Below, in pieces: positions 1 through 7,921 of a stretch of DNA of 19,655 nt. The position numbers were made by a program, and so were the translations under genes. The notes below the pieces were generated by a model, which saw only the letters and a program-made list of their open reading frames with translations, was not told the origin of the DNA and searched no databases. How positions within the stretch are numbered: position 1 is the stretch's first letter; the number at the start of each line of letters is the position of its first letter. Source of the DNA: Burkholderiales bacterium. GTDB lineage: Bacteria; Pseudomonadota; Gammaproteobacteria; Burkholderiales; SG8-39. Location: positions 1 through 19,655 of the forward strand of contig DAIDTN010000174.1 in NCBI GenBank assembly GCA_027457185.1, given 5' to 3'.

Positions 1-450
1 AAAACGGTTGTCGCGGATCAGTTGCTCGCGCAAACGCTCCCCGGTCGTGACGATCCGGCGCGTGGCCGACTGGTACAGCCAGCGCGTGGCAAGATTGTCT
101 GGAATCGCGGCGGAAATGTGGCGGGTGCGCACCAGCGCCGGACGCGGACTCAGGCCGAGGAGCGCAAGCGCCGCCAGCCAGCTGTCGGTGGAGCTGTGGC
201 TGTTCAGCACGTCGCTGCGATTGCGTGCGAGCCAGACGCGCATCGCGCCTACGCCGCCCGGGCCTTTGCGCGCGATCGGCAGGGCCACCGCGGTCACGCC
301 GCGCCTTGCCGCCTCGGCGTGTATGGGTGCCTCGCGCGGACACAACAGGGTCACGCGGTGACCGCGCGCCTGCATGCCGGCCGCCTCCTCCAGCACGCGG
401 ATCTCCTGCCCGCCCCAACCGCAGGAGGACTCGGTGTGAACGATATGCAT
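1..450 (-). CDS. Glycosyltransferase family 4, N-terminal part (cut by window edge)
   Basis: The first 150 codons of a glycosyltransferase are visible; the gene continues past base 1. The protein begins MHIVHTESSCGWGGQEIRVL, the glycine-rich opening loop of GT-B fold enzymes, where the acceptor-binding N-terminal domain starts. It continues with an NSHSSTDSW segment (about residues 85-93) and RTRHIS (about 108-113), typical of family 4 enzymes next to LPS genes. The nucleotide-sugar binding domain would lie outside the window. No signal peptide is seen, so it should act at the cytoplasmic face of the inner membrane. The ATG at 450 lies 16 bases after the msbA stop and is preceded by a weak purine-rich GGGGCG. 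Co-transcription with msbA suggests a role in LPS core or another surface glycan. The acceptor and sugar cannot be told from this fragment. Confidence 0.8.
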   Translation of the reverse strand, partial: MHIVHTESSCGWGGQEIRVLEEAAGMQARGHRVTLLCPREAPIHAEAARRGVTAVALPIARKGPGGVGAMRVWLARNRSDVLNSHSSTDSWLAALALLGLSPRPALVRTRHISAAIPDNLATRWLYQSATRRIVTTGERLREQLIRDNRF

Positions 451-466
451 CGCCCCGATGGCCGCC

Positions 467-2278
467 TCAGTTCGCCGCTGCAGACCGGTCGCGGACACGA
501 GCCCGGTCCTGCGGATGCCCGGGCGTGGCGTCTTCAACAGCGAACTGGATTTTATACAGGTGCGCATACAGCCCGTCGCGCGCGAGCAGCTCGGTGTGCG
601 AGCCGATTTCGGCGATCATGCCTTTTTGCAACACCACGATGCGGTTGGCTTTCTCGATGGTGGACAGGCGGTGTGCGATGATCAGCGTGGTGCGGCCCTG
701 CATCAGCGTCTCCAGCGCTGCCTGCACCACCCGCTCCTACTCGGTATCCAGGGCCGAGGTGGCCTCGTCCAGGATCAGCACCGGCGCATTCTTCAGCAAT
801 GCGCGCGCGATTGCCAGGCGCTGGCGCTGCCCGCCCGACAGGCGCACGCCGTTTTCGCCGATCATCGTCTGCAGGCCCTCCGGCATTTCGCGGATGAAAT
901 CCATCGCGTGCGCTGCTTCGGCGGCGGCGGCGATCGCAGCCTCGCCGGCGCCGGCCAAAGGGCCGTAGGCGATATTGGCCGCAACCGTGTCGTTGAACAG
1001 CACCACGTCCTGGCTGACCAGCGCGAGGTTGGCGCGCAGGCTGGCCAGAGTCAGCGTCTGCGTGTCGATGCCGTCGAGCAGGATGCTCCCGGCGCTGGGT
1101 TGGTAAAAGCGCGGGATCAGGTTCGCGAGCGTCGTCTTGCCTCCGCCCGAGCCACCCACCAGAGCGACGGTTTCCCCCGCGGCGATCGCAAGATTGATGT
1201 CGTCCAGGGCCGGCCGGCCGGCGTTGGGGTAGGAAAAACACAAGTGCTCGAACTCGATCCGGCCCTGCGCCCGCTGCAGGATCTGCGTGCCGCTGTCTTC
1301 CTCGGGCTTTTCGTCGATGACGGCGAACACGCTTTCGGCCGCCGCGAGACCTCGCTGCAGCGATGCGTTGACGCCGGTCAAACGCTTGAGCGGCGACAGC
1401 AGCATCAGCGTCGCGGTCATGAACGAAACGAAACTGCCCACGGTCACGCCGCCGGACCCGCTTTGCTGCGTGGAATAGTAGACGATGACCGCGACGGCGA
1501 TGGCGGCGCAAACCTGCACCAGCGGCACCGATGCGCCCGCGGCAACGGTCTGGCGCATGGCGTAATCGCGCATGCGCTTGATCGCCGCGCCGAAGTGGCG
1601 TTGCTCGTAATCCTGGCCGCCGAACACCTTCACCACCTTGTGGCACTCGATCGCCTCGTCGAGCACATGAGTGATGTCGCCCATCGCGTGCTGCGCGCCG
1701 CGGCTCGTTTCGCGCAAGCGATTGCTGAATGACCGGATCACCAGCGCGATGATCGGTCCGATCACCAGCGTGATCAGCGACAGTTTCCAGTCGAGGTAGA
1801 AAATCCAGCCGAGCAAGCCGACCACGGTGAGGCTGTCGCGCACCATCACCGTCAGCACGGTGGTCGCGGCCGCGGTGACGCCGGTCACATCGTAGGTGAC
1901 CTTGGAAATCAGCGTGCCCGAGGAGGCGTCGTCGTAATAGCGCGTGGGCAGATTGACCAGGCGGCCGAACATCTCGCCGCGCAGATCGAACACCACGCGG
2001 TTGGCTACCCAGTTCAGGGCATAGTCGCTGACGAAGCCGAACACGCCGCGCACCAGGAACAAGCCGACCAGGGCGAAAGGTATGTAGCGGATGGTGGTGG
2101 GATTCTTATTGACGAAGCTGCCGTCCAGCAGGGGCTTCATCAGCGCCGGCAGCAAGGGCTCGGTCGCCGCCACCATTACCATCGCCAGGATCGACAGCGC
2201 AAACATGCGCCAGTACGGCCTGACATAGCGCAGCAGGCGCAGGTACAGGACCCGGCTCTTGGTTTCGGTAACGGCCAT
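467..2278 (-). pseudogene. msbA: msbA lipid A/LPS flippase ABC transporter, interrupted by one in-frame TAG
   Basis: MsbA flips lipid A-core across the inner membrane using ATP. The 603-codon frame has an N-terminal exporter membrane domain (about residues 20-310) and an ABC domain. Walker A is GGSGGGKTT (lysine near residue 381), the signature is LSGGQRQR, and Walker B/D-loop is ILDEATSALDTE. Codon 514 (bases 737-739 on the plus strand) is TAG. The same frame then continues ERVVQAALETLMQGRTTLIIAHRLSTI to a TGA at 467, carrying the H-loop histidine and C-terminus. Family members read SALDTESER here, so the TAG sits on a serine codon and would be one base from TCG. If it terminates translation, the ATPase lacks its H-loop and should be dead. 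This is odd for a normally essential gene, so sequencing error or readthrough must be considered. The start ATG follows a good promoter at 2312-2320. Confidence 0.9.
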
Positions 2279-2311
2279 TATTGGAACTGCATCGAAATTG
2301 AAAAATATCTA

Positions 2312-2320
2312 ATTATATCA
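2312..2320 (-). promoter_or_regulatory. Extended -10 promoter for msbA
   Basis: On the minus strand this reads TGATATAAT, a perfect TATAAT preceded by the TGn extension. It lies in an AT-rich pocket of otherwise GC-rich sequence, 33 bases upstream of the msbA ATG, predicting a leader of about 27 bases. No convincing -35 hexamer is visible, which is acceptable for extended -10 promoters. It implies that msbA and the downstream glycosyltransferase can be transcribed separately from waaQ. Confidence 0.6.
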
Positions 2321-2405
2321 GAGCCATAAGCCGGACAGGCCGAAAGCAGGACAAAGGCTCCCCGGCCGCAGGGCCGCGTACGAGTTCGTGCGCGAAAGTG
2401 GCCCG

Positions 2406-3551
2406 CTATGGCGACCCCGTAAGCAGCAGATCCGCATACAAGCCGGTCAGACGTCGTGCCATGGCGTCGAGGCCGTAAGGTTCGACCCTGCGCCGCGCGG
2501 CCGCACCCATGCGCTGCGCCTGCCCCGGGGCGGCCGCCAGATTCAGGCAGCGCGCCAGTTCGAGCACGTCGAGAGGATCGCGGCAGACATAGCCCTCGAC
2601 GCTGCTTTCGACGAATTCGGCCGCGCCGCACTGCAAGCTGGTGATCAGCGGTAAGCCGCAGGCCATTGCTTCCAGCGCTGCATTGGGAAAGGGATCGTAG
2701 AGCGTGGGCAGGACGAAACAATCGGCCATGCCGTACCAGGGTTTCACATCATCCTGTCCACCTGTGAAATGCACGCGATCGGCAAGCTTCATGTCTCCCG
2801 CCGTCCGTTGCATAAGCGCAAGCTCCCGGTCCTTGCCCACCACCATCAGGTGTGCGCCACGCATACCGGTCATGGCGCGCAGCAATTGCGGCACGCCCTT
2901 GCGCGCGAAGCCGGAGCCGACGAACAGGAATACCATCGCCGAATCGGCGATGCCGAGCTCAGCGCGCTTGCGCGCGCGCCACTCCTCGCGTAGCGCCGGA
3001 TTGTAGGCGACGAGATCGACGCCGTTGTAAATCACGTGCAGCTTGTCCTCGGCCAGGTCGAAGTGGCGGCGCACTTCCTCCTTGACCATGTTGGAATTGC
3101 AGATCACCGCGCGCAGGCGCGGGCTTTGGAACAAGCGCTTTTCCGCCGCCAGCGTGTACCAGTGGTACGGATTGAGTGTGAGGGCGATGCGCTCCCAGAC
3201 GCCGGCGCCGCGCTTGCGGTTGGCGAGCCACTGCCGATGCACGCCATCGCCGGCGCGGTATACGTCGCAGCAACTGATGCGCTCATGCGACTGCACCAGA
3301 TCGAAACTGTGCGTTTGCACAGCGGCGCAGACGGCGCGGGCAAAACCCCAGTCGCGCCAGACGCGGCCGATATAGAACGGGTCGCAGCGGATCAGGCGCC
3401 GCTGTTCGCCTGCGCCGGGCGCGTCAAACCACGCCCGCGCCAGGAGCGTGAGCTCAACGTCCTGCGCCGCAAGCGCCGTCATCGCCCGCTCGACGAAGCG
3501 CTCGGCGCCGCCGTACGGGTTGTAGCGCTGGCGTACCAGGGCGATTTTCAA
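2406..3551 (-). CDS. GT4 glycosyltransferase, WaaG-like (LPS core)
   Basis: This 381-residue GT-B glycosyltransferase most resembles the WaaG/RfaG group, which adds the first hexose to the inner-core heptose. It opens KIALVRQRYNPYGGAERF, the glycine-rich donor/acceptor loop. The C-terminal domain has FVGSGFARKG (about residues 200-209), a VVGKD turn, and DPFPNAALEAMACGLP, the conserved glutamate-containing nucleotide-sugar motif. There is no signal peptide or membrane segment. The only plausible start is TTG at 3551, immediately after the TAG of waaQ and in the same frame, with no Shine-Dalgarno sequence upstream. Translation therefore probably depends on reinitiation after waaQ. The gene ends in TAG; 127 bases separate it from msbA. 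The family call is secure; the exact sugar transferred is inferred from context. Confidence 0.88.
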   Translation of the reverse strand: MKIALVRQRYNPYGGAERFVERAMTALAAQDVELTLLARAWFDAPGAGEQRRLIRCDPFYIGRVWRDWGFARAVCAAVQTHSFDLVQSHERISCCDVYRAGDGVHRQWLANRKRGAGVWERIALTLNPYHWYTLAAEKRLFQSPRLRAVICNSNMVKEEVRRHFDLAEDKLHVIYNGVDLVAYNPALREEWRARKRAELGIADSAMVFLFVGSGFARKGVPQLLRAMTGMRGAHLMVVGKDRELALMQRTAGDMKLADRVHFTGGQDDVKPWYGMADCFVLPTLYDPFPNAALEAMACGLPLITSLQCGAAEFVESSVEGYVCRDPLDVLELARCLNLAAAPGQAQRMGAAARRRVEPYGLDAMARRLTGLYADLLLTGSP

Positions 3552-4634
3552 CTAGCGCGACTGCAAGGCTTGGACCGCCTGCAGTACAGCGGATACGGGC
3601 AGGGTGGTGAGGCATTCGCTCACCTTGCCGCCGCCGCAGCCGTCGTTGCCGCACGGCCGGCAAGGATAATTATCGGACGCGACCACGCGATGCGGCACCC
3701 GCCAGGGGCTCCAGTTGAACTCTCCGCTGGGGCCAAACAAGGCCACCACCGGTGTCCCCATGGCACTCGCGATATGCATCGGCGCGGAATCGACACCGAC
3801 GAACAGCTTGGCCTGGCGCGTGAGCGCGCCCAGCTGCTTCAGCGTGAGCTTGCCCGAGACATCGGCAAACGGCGTCACCGCCAGGGCGCGGATGCGCCCG
3901 ATGAGCTCGAGTTCGTCCGCATTGGCCGCCGCGCTCACCACCACCCGCTCCCCCAAACCCTGCAGTTTGTCGATCAACTCGGCCGTCTTCTGCGCCGGCC
4001 AACACTTGAACTGCCAGCGCGAGGCCGGATGCACATGGATATAGCCGCCGCTCGCCAGCCCCCTCTCCTCCAGCATGCGCGCAACGTCGCGTTCAGCTTC
4101 CTCGCCGGGCACGAAACTCAGCGCGCGCTCATTTTCCCCAGGTTGCACGCCGATGCGGCGCAGCGCATCGAGATTGGTCTCGACCACATGACGCCGGCCG
4201 TTGCCGGGCAAGGGGTACAGATGGCTGAAACTTGACTTCCACCAGCCGCGCGCCTTCGGGTAATCGGCGGCGACGCGGAAGCGCGGACCGAGCGCCCGCT
4301 CCAGCCAGGCGCCGCGCGGATGCTCGGTCAGATGGATCAGCAGATCGTATTCGCGGCGGCGCAGTTGCTGCAGCAAGCGCCATTCCTCGGCCATCTGAGC
4401 CAGCCAGCCCAGGTTCTTCCAGCCGCGGTCCACCCCGAACACCCGGGATACCGCCGGGTTGCCGGCCAACATGGGCGCCGTATCGGTGTAGACCAGCGCG
4501 TCGATCTCCAGATGCGGCGCCTGCGCTTTCAGCACGGAGAACACCGGCGAGGCGAGCAGCACGTCGCCGTGGTGGCGCAGCTTGGTCACCAGCACGCGGT
4601 GCACGCTCTGCAAGTTGACGCCATCCTTCAGCAT
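3552..4634 (-). CDS. waaQ: Lipopolysaccharide heptosyltransferase III (WaaQ type, GT9)
   Basis: The 360-residue protein is a GT9 heptosyltransferase that transfers heptose from an ADP-heptose donor to the LPS inner core in the cytoplasm. It begins with the family motif VLVTKLRHHGDVLLASPVF (catalytic aspartate near residue 24). The C-terminal domain has HPASRWQFKCWP and FVGVDSAPMHIASAMGTPVVALFGPS, the ADP-heptose binding signature. A cysteine-rich tail (NYPCRPCGNDGCGGGK followed by SECL) is typical of the WaaQ branch rather than WaaC or WaaF. The ATG at 4634 gives a normal N-terminus. The gene follows cobQ by 37 bases, marking the change from B12 genes to LPS genes, and ends in a TAG directly abutting the TTG start of the next glycosyltransferase in the same frame. 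Confidence 0.9.
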   Translation of the reverse strand: MLKDGVNLQSVHRVLVTKLRHHGDVLLASPVFSVLKAQAPHLEIDALVYTDTAPMLAGNPAVSRVFGVDRGWKNLGWLAQMAEEWRLLQQLRRREYDLLIHLTEHPRGAWLERALGPRFRVAADYPKARGWWKSSFSHLYPLPGNGRRHVVETNLDALRRIGVQPGENERALSFVPGEEAERDVARMLEERGLASGGYIHVHPASRWQFKCWPAQKTAELIDKLQGLGERVVVSAAANADELELIGRIRALAVTPFADVSGKLTLKQLGALTRQAKLFVGVDSAPMHIASAMGTPVVALFGPSGEFNWSPWRVPHRVVASDNYPCRPCGNDGCGGGKVSECLTTLPVSAVLQAVQALQSR

Positions 4635-4640
4635 GGCGTC

Positions 4641-4649
4641 ACAATAGCA
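4641..4649 (-). promoter_or_regulatory. Possible extended -10 element before waaQ
   Basis: The minus strand reads TGCTATTGT, a TGn-extended but imperfect -10 (four of six bases), followed by six bases and then the waaQ ATG. A weak TTCTCC lies 17 bases upstream. If used, the transcript would begin at the start codon itself. No Shine-Dalgarno sequence is visible before waaQ, which fits but does not prove this. The alternative is that waaQ is simply read from the B12 operon. Confidence 0.25.
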
Positions 4650-4671
4650 GAGAAGCCCATGGCGGAGAACC

Positions 4672-6135
4672 CTAGCGCAGCTCCGCGAGCAGACGCTCTA
4701 TGTTCATATGCTCCATCATCGCGTCGGCCAGGCGATCGATGCTCGCTTCACGCAATGCGCCGTAATCCTGCGCCAGCGGGCGTTGCAGGCCGGCCCAGGC
4801 GAGCAGCGCGACGCAGGCTTCCGGCGCGTCGAACAGGCCGTGCAAGTAAGTGACCAAAATCTGTCCGTCCGCGGACAACGCGCCGTCGCGACGCCCGTCG
4901 TCGAGCTCGATCGCGGCATGCGCGAGTGCCGGTCCTGTCGAGATCCCCAGGTGAATCTCGTAGCCGGCAACGCGCGCACCCGAGGCGATGAGCCGCCCGC
5001 CCATCTGCTGCAGACGCTTTTGCCCTTCGAGCGTAGTGTCGAAATCGAGCAAGCCCAGTCCCGGTCGGCTGCCCGCCGTGCCTTCCACCCCGCACGGATC
5101 GTGCAGATGCGCGCCCAGCATCTGCATGCCGCCGCAGATGCCTATGAGTTTGCCGCCATAGCGCAGGTGCCGCTGGATTTCTACGGACCAGCCTTCGCGC
5201 TCCAACCAGGCGAGATCGGCCTGCACGCTCTTGCTGCCCGGCAGCACGATCAGATCGGCGCCGGGGATGCGCATGCCCGGCCCGATGAACTGGATATCGA
5301 CCTGTGGATGCGCGCGCAGTGCGTCGAAATCGGTATGGTTACTGATGCGCGGCAGCACCGGTACGATTAGCCGCAGCCGTTCACCTTGCACTTTTTCGCC
5401 CTGCTCGGTCTTGATTGCATCTTCTGCATCCAAATGCAGGCCCTGCAAGTAAGGCAGCACCCCGAACACCGGCTTACCTGTCCTTTCCTCCAGCCATTCC
5501 ACGCCGGGCTGCAGCAGGCCGATGTCGCCGCGAAAACGATTGATCACGAAACCGCGCACGCGCTCACGCTCGGTGGCCGACAGGCATTCCAGTGTGCCCA
5601 GAAAATGCGCGAACACGCCGCCGCGGTCGATGTCGGCCACCAGGATCACCGGGCAATCGACCGTCTCGGCAAATCCCATGTTGGCAATGTCGCGCTCCCG
5701 CAGGTTGATTTCCGCCGGGCTGCCGGCGCCCTCCACCAGCACGCAGTCGTATTGCGCCCGCAGTCGTTGCCAGGACTCGAGCACCGCCGCCATCGCGCGC
5801 GGCTTGTACGCGTCGTAAGCGCGCGCGTCCATGTCCATGCGCGCCTTGCCGTGAATGATGATCTGCGCACCAGTGTCGGAATTGGGCTTGAGCAAGACCG
5901 GATTCATGTCGCTGTGCGGCGCTAATCCGGCCGCCTGCGCCTGCAGCGCCTGCGCACGGCCTATCTCGCCTCCGTCGGCGCTTACCGCGCTGTTCAGGGC
6001 CATATTCTGCGGCTTGAACGGCGTCACGCGCGTACCCCGGCGCGCGAGCACCCGGCACAGCCCGGCCACCAGCGTGCTCTTGCCTGCATCGGAGGTCGTG
6101 CCCTGCACCATCAGCGCGCCGCGGACGGAGCTCAT
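4672..6135 (-). CDS. cobQ: Cobyric acid synthase (CobQ/CbiP)
   Basis: CobQ uses ATP and glutamine to amidate four carboxyl groups of adenosylcobyrinate a,c-diamide in the corrin pathway, in the cytoplasm. The 487-residue protein has the usual two-part layout: an N-terminal dethiobiotin-synthetase-like ATP-binding domain with QGTTSDAGKST at about residues 11-21, and a C-terminal type-1 glutamine amidotransferase domain with the nucleophile in GICGGMQMLG (Cys334) and the late histidine in YLHGLFD. The start at 6135 is chosen because MSSVRGALMVQGTTSDAGKS is the family N-terminus and its ATG overlaps the stop of the preceding gene by ATGA; the frame itself stays open further upstream. The gene ends in TAG. 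It is the last B12 gene in the run and comes functionally after cobB of the same operon. Confidence 0.95.
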   Translation of the reverse strand: MSSVRGALMVQGTTSDAGKSTLVAGLCRVLARRGTRVTPFKPQNMALNSAVSADGGEIGRAQALQAQAAGLAPHSDMNPVLLKPNSDTGAQIIIHGKARMDMDARAYDAYKPRAMAAVLESWQRLRAQYDCVLVEGAGSPAEINLRERDIANMGFAETVDCPVILVADIDRGGVFAHFLGTLECLSATERERVRGFVINRFRGDIGLLQPGVEWLEERTGKPVFGVLPYLQGLHLDAEDAIKTEQGEKVQGERLRLIVPVLPRISNHTDFDALRAHPQVDIQFIGPGMRIPGADLIVLPGSKSVQADLAWLEREGWSVEIQRHLRYGGKLIGICGGMQMLGAHLHDPCGVEGTAGSRPGLGLLDFDTTLEGQKRLQQMGGRLIASGARVAGYEIHLGISTGPALAHAAIELDDGRRDGALSADGQILVTYLHGLFDAPEACVALLAWAGLQRPLAQDYGALREASIDRLADAMMEHMNIERLLAELR

Positions 6136-6923
6136 GCGCGCGCCGCCCAATTTGCGACGATGCGCTCTATCTGTGCCAGGCCCTCGGTGATAGCTCCCGG
6201 TCCGGGCGACAGGATGTCGGCTGACTTGATCTCGTGGAGTTGACCGTCGCGCACTGCCGGCAGCGCTGCCCAGCCGGGCCGGGCGCGCACTTGCTCCGGA
6301 CGGAATTTCTTGCCGCACCAGGAACCGATGATGATGTCCGGTGCGCGCCGTATCACCTCCGCGGGATCGGAGATCGCGCGTTCCCGCGCGGCCGGGCGCA
6401 GCGATTCCTCGGCGAAGCAGTCTTCGCCGCCTGCCACCTCGATCAGTTCCGAAACCCAGCGTATGCCCGAGATCAACGGATCGTTCCATTCCTCGAAATA
6501 GACGCGCGGATGCAGCGAACGCTCGCGTGCACGCATTCGTACCGCATCAAGCCGATCCTGCAAGTCGGCCACGAGCCGATCGCCAGCCCGTGACCTATCA
6601 ACCAGCGCTGCAAGAGTACGGATCATGCGCAGAATGCCAGCGATGCTGCGTTGATTTAACACGTGTACCTCCACCCCCGCGCGTATCAATTCGCGCACGA
6701 TATCGGCTTGAAGGTCCGAAAAGGCGATGACCAGGTCTGGTTCAACCGCCAGGATGCGTTCGATGTTTGCGCTCGAGAACCCGCTCACCTTGGGCTTCTC
6801 CTTGCGCGCCCGAGCCGGACGTGTGGTGAACCCGGAAATCCCGGCGATACAATCTTCGGCGCCCAGCAGGTAGAGCGTCTCCACCGCGTCCGTCGACAGG
6901 CAGGCGATGCGCCGGTAGCTCAT
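6132..6923 (-). CDS. BtuF-like cobalamin-binding protein without signal peptide
   Basis: The 263-residue protein belongs to the periplasmic-binding-protein-like (BtuF/FepB, class III) fold. It begins SYRRIACLSTDAVETLYLLGAED and contains EPDLVIAFSDLQADIVRELIRAGVEVHV, the helical backbone pattern between the two lobes. It has no hydrophobic leader, unlike the btuF gene just upstream, so it should stay in the cytoplasm. Proteins of this type with the core PLISGIRWVSELIEVAGGEDCF and IIIGSWCGKKFRPE are, from memory, common in bacterial B12 loci and are annotated as cobalamin-binding proteins, but their role is unclear to me. It overlaps btuF and cobQ by ATGA at both ends, so it is translationally coupled between uptake and amidation. 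A cytosolic carrier that hands over incoming corrinoid is my inference. Confidence 0.8.
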   Translation of the reverse strand: MSYRRIACLSTDAVETLYLLGAEDCIAGISGFTTRPARARKEKPKVSGFSSANIERILAVEPDLVIAFSDLQADIVRELIRAGVEVHVLNQRSIAGILRMIRTLAALVDRSRAGDRLVADLQDRLDAVRMRARERSLHPRVYFEEWNDPLISGIRWVSELIEVAGGEDCFAEESLRPAARERAISDPAEVIRRAPDIIIGSWCGKKFRPEQVRARPGWAALPAVRDGQLHEIKSADILSPGPGAITEGLAQIERIVANWAARA

Positions 6924-7813
6924 TTGGGCCGCTTCGCCCGCGCCTTGTCCAGGTCTTCGCACAGCTGCTGCGCGGCGTCGAGTATGCGCGGCGTCTGCCG
7001 GCTGATGAGGTCGGTGGGAATAACGAACAGGTTGTCGCGCTTTACCGCCAGGAGGCGCGGCCAGGCTTTCCAGTGGTCGAGGTCGCCGCGCATATCGGAC
7101 TCGGCGGACGCGCCGGCAATCACTTCCGGATCGGATTCCAGCACCGCCTCGGTCGAAATGACGGGCACCAGTTGCTTGAGTTCGCCCATGACGTTTTGCC
7201 CGCCGCACAGGCGGATCACGTCGCTGATGAGGTGATCGTTGTTGACGGTCATCAGCGGCTTTTCCCAGATCTGGTAGAACACCCGCACCGGCGGCCGGGC
7301 AGCATAGCGCTCGCGCAGCTCAGCCTCGCGCGCGAGGAACGCGCCGGCCACCGTTGACGCGATCGCCTCGGTGCCGGCCAGCCGGCCGAGCTTTTCGAGC
7401 GAGCGCGCCACGTCGGACAGGTGGTGCGATTGGCTGTAAAAGACCGGGATACCGAGGCTGAGCAGCTTGTCGAGCTGGCGCTGCGCGTCGCCGCTTTGCC
7501 ATACAAGGATGACGTCGGGCTTGAGTGCGACGATACGCTCCAGGTCGAGCGACGCGCTGTCGCCGACGCGGGGGATGGCCTTGGCCGCCTCGGGATAGTT
7601 GCTGTATTCGACCGTGCCCACCACGCGAGAGCCTGCGCCGGCGGCAAACATCAGCTCGGTCAAATCCGGCGCCAGGCTGATAACACGCCGCGCCGGCTGT
7701 GCCAGGACCAGCATGCGGCCGGCATCGTCGGCGACGCGGACCTCGCTCGCGGCCGCAGCGCCCGCCAGCACCATGGCGAGCGCCGACACACAGCGCAGAA
7801 TCATGGACTTCAT
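6920..7813 (-). CDS. btuF: Periplasmic vitamin B12-binding protein of the BtuCDF importer
   Basis: BtuF captures cobalamin in the periplasm and delivers it to BtuCD. The 297-residue product starts MKSMILRCVSALAMVLAGAAAA, a clear signal peptide with likely cleavage after the alanine run (near residue 22). It continues with VISLAPDLTELMFAAGAGSRVVGTVEYSNYP and LDLERIVALKPDVILVWQSG, both typical of BtuF. The ATG at 7813 is preferred over one at 7831 because GGAGG lies six bases upstream and the leader then begins normally. The frame is also open 36 codons further up to an ATG overlapping the cobB stop (see the element at 7854-7921). The stop overlaps the next gene by ATGA. The identity is supported by neighbouring btuB, btuC and btuD. 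Confidence 0.9.
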   Translation of the reverse strand: MKSMILRCVSALAMVLAGAAAASEVRVADDAGRMLVLAQPARRVISLAPDLTELMFAAGAGSRVVGTVEYSNYPEAAKAIPRVGDSASLDLERIVALKPDVILVWQSGDAQRQLDKLLSLGIPVFYSQSHHLSDVARSLEKLGRLAGTEAIASTVAGAFLAREAELRERYAARPPVRVFYQIWEKPLMTVNNDHLISDVIRLCGGQNVMGELKQLVPVISTEAVLESDPEVIAGASAESDMRGDLDHWKAWPRLLAVKRDNLFVIPTDLISRQTPRILDAAQQLCEDLDKARAKRPK

Positions 7814-7853
7814 ATGTTGCCTCCGATCCATGGTCTCAATTCGAGCAGCACCA

Positions 7854-7921
7854 CTGTCGGCGCCCGGCGGCAATCGGGCCGGTCGCATCCCCGCAAAGCG
7901 GGGCCCCTGCTCCCTGCTCAT
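7854..7921 (-). repeat. Intercistronic structured element, copy A (cobB-btuF)
   Basis: This is one of two related elements in the B12 operon; the other is at 10037-10108. On the minus strand both begin GCATGAGCAGGGAG, where TGA is the stop of the upstream gene, share GGGATGCGACCGGCC in the middle and end GCCGACAG. Copy A can form hairpin 1 (arms 7889-7894 and 7898-7903, CCCCGC/GCGGGG, three-base loop) and hairpin 2 (arms 7862-7866 and 7875-7879, GCCCG/CGGGC). From the ATG at 7921 an open frame (MSREQGPRFAGMRPA...) runs in frame into btuF. The function is unknown to me. Confidence 0.65.

Noticed and set aside
458..1732. Long plus-strand open frame (424 codons) opposite msbA
   Set aside because: It is antisense to clear ABC-transporter coding sequence; its composition is that of a shadow frame.
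2340..2405. Terminator between the GT4 gene and msbA
   Set aside because: Only a short GGCC/GGCC inverted repeat without a T-run is visible.
3036..4235. Long plus-strand open frame (399 codons) opposite the glycosyltransferase and waaQ
   Set aside because: It is antisense to two well-recognised genes, has no recognisable domain and reflects the high GC content.
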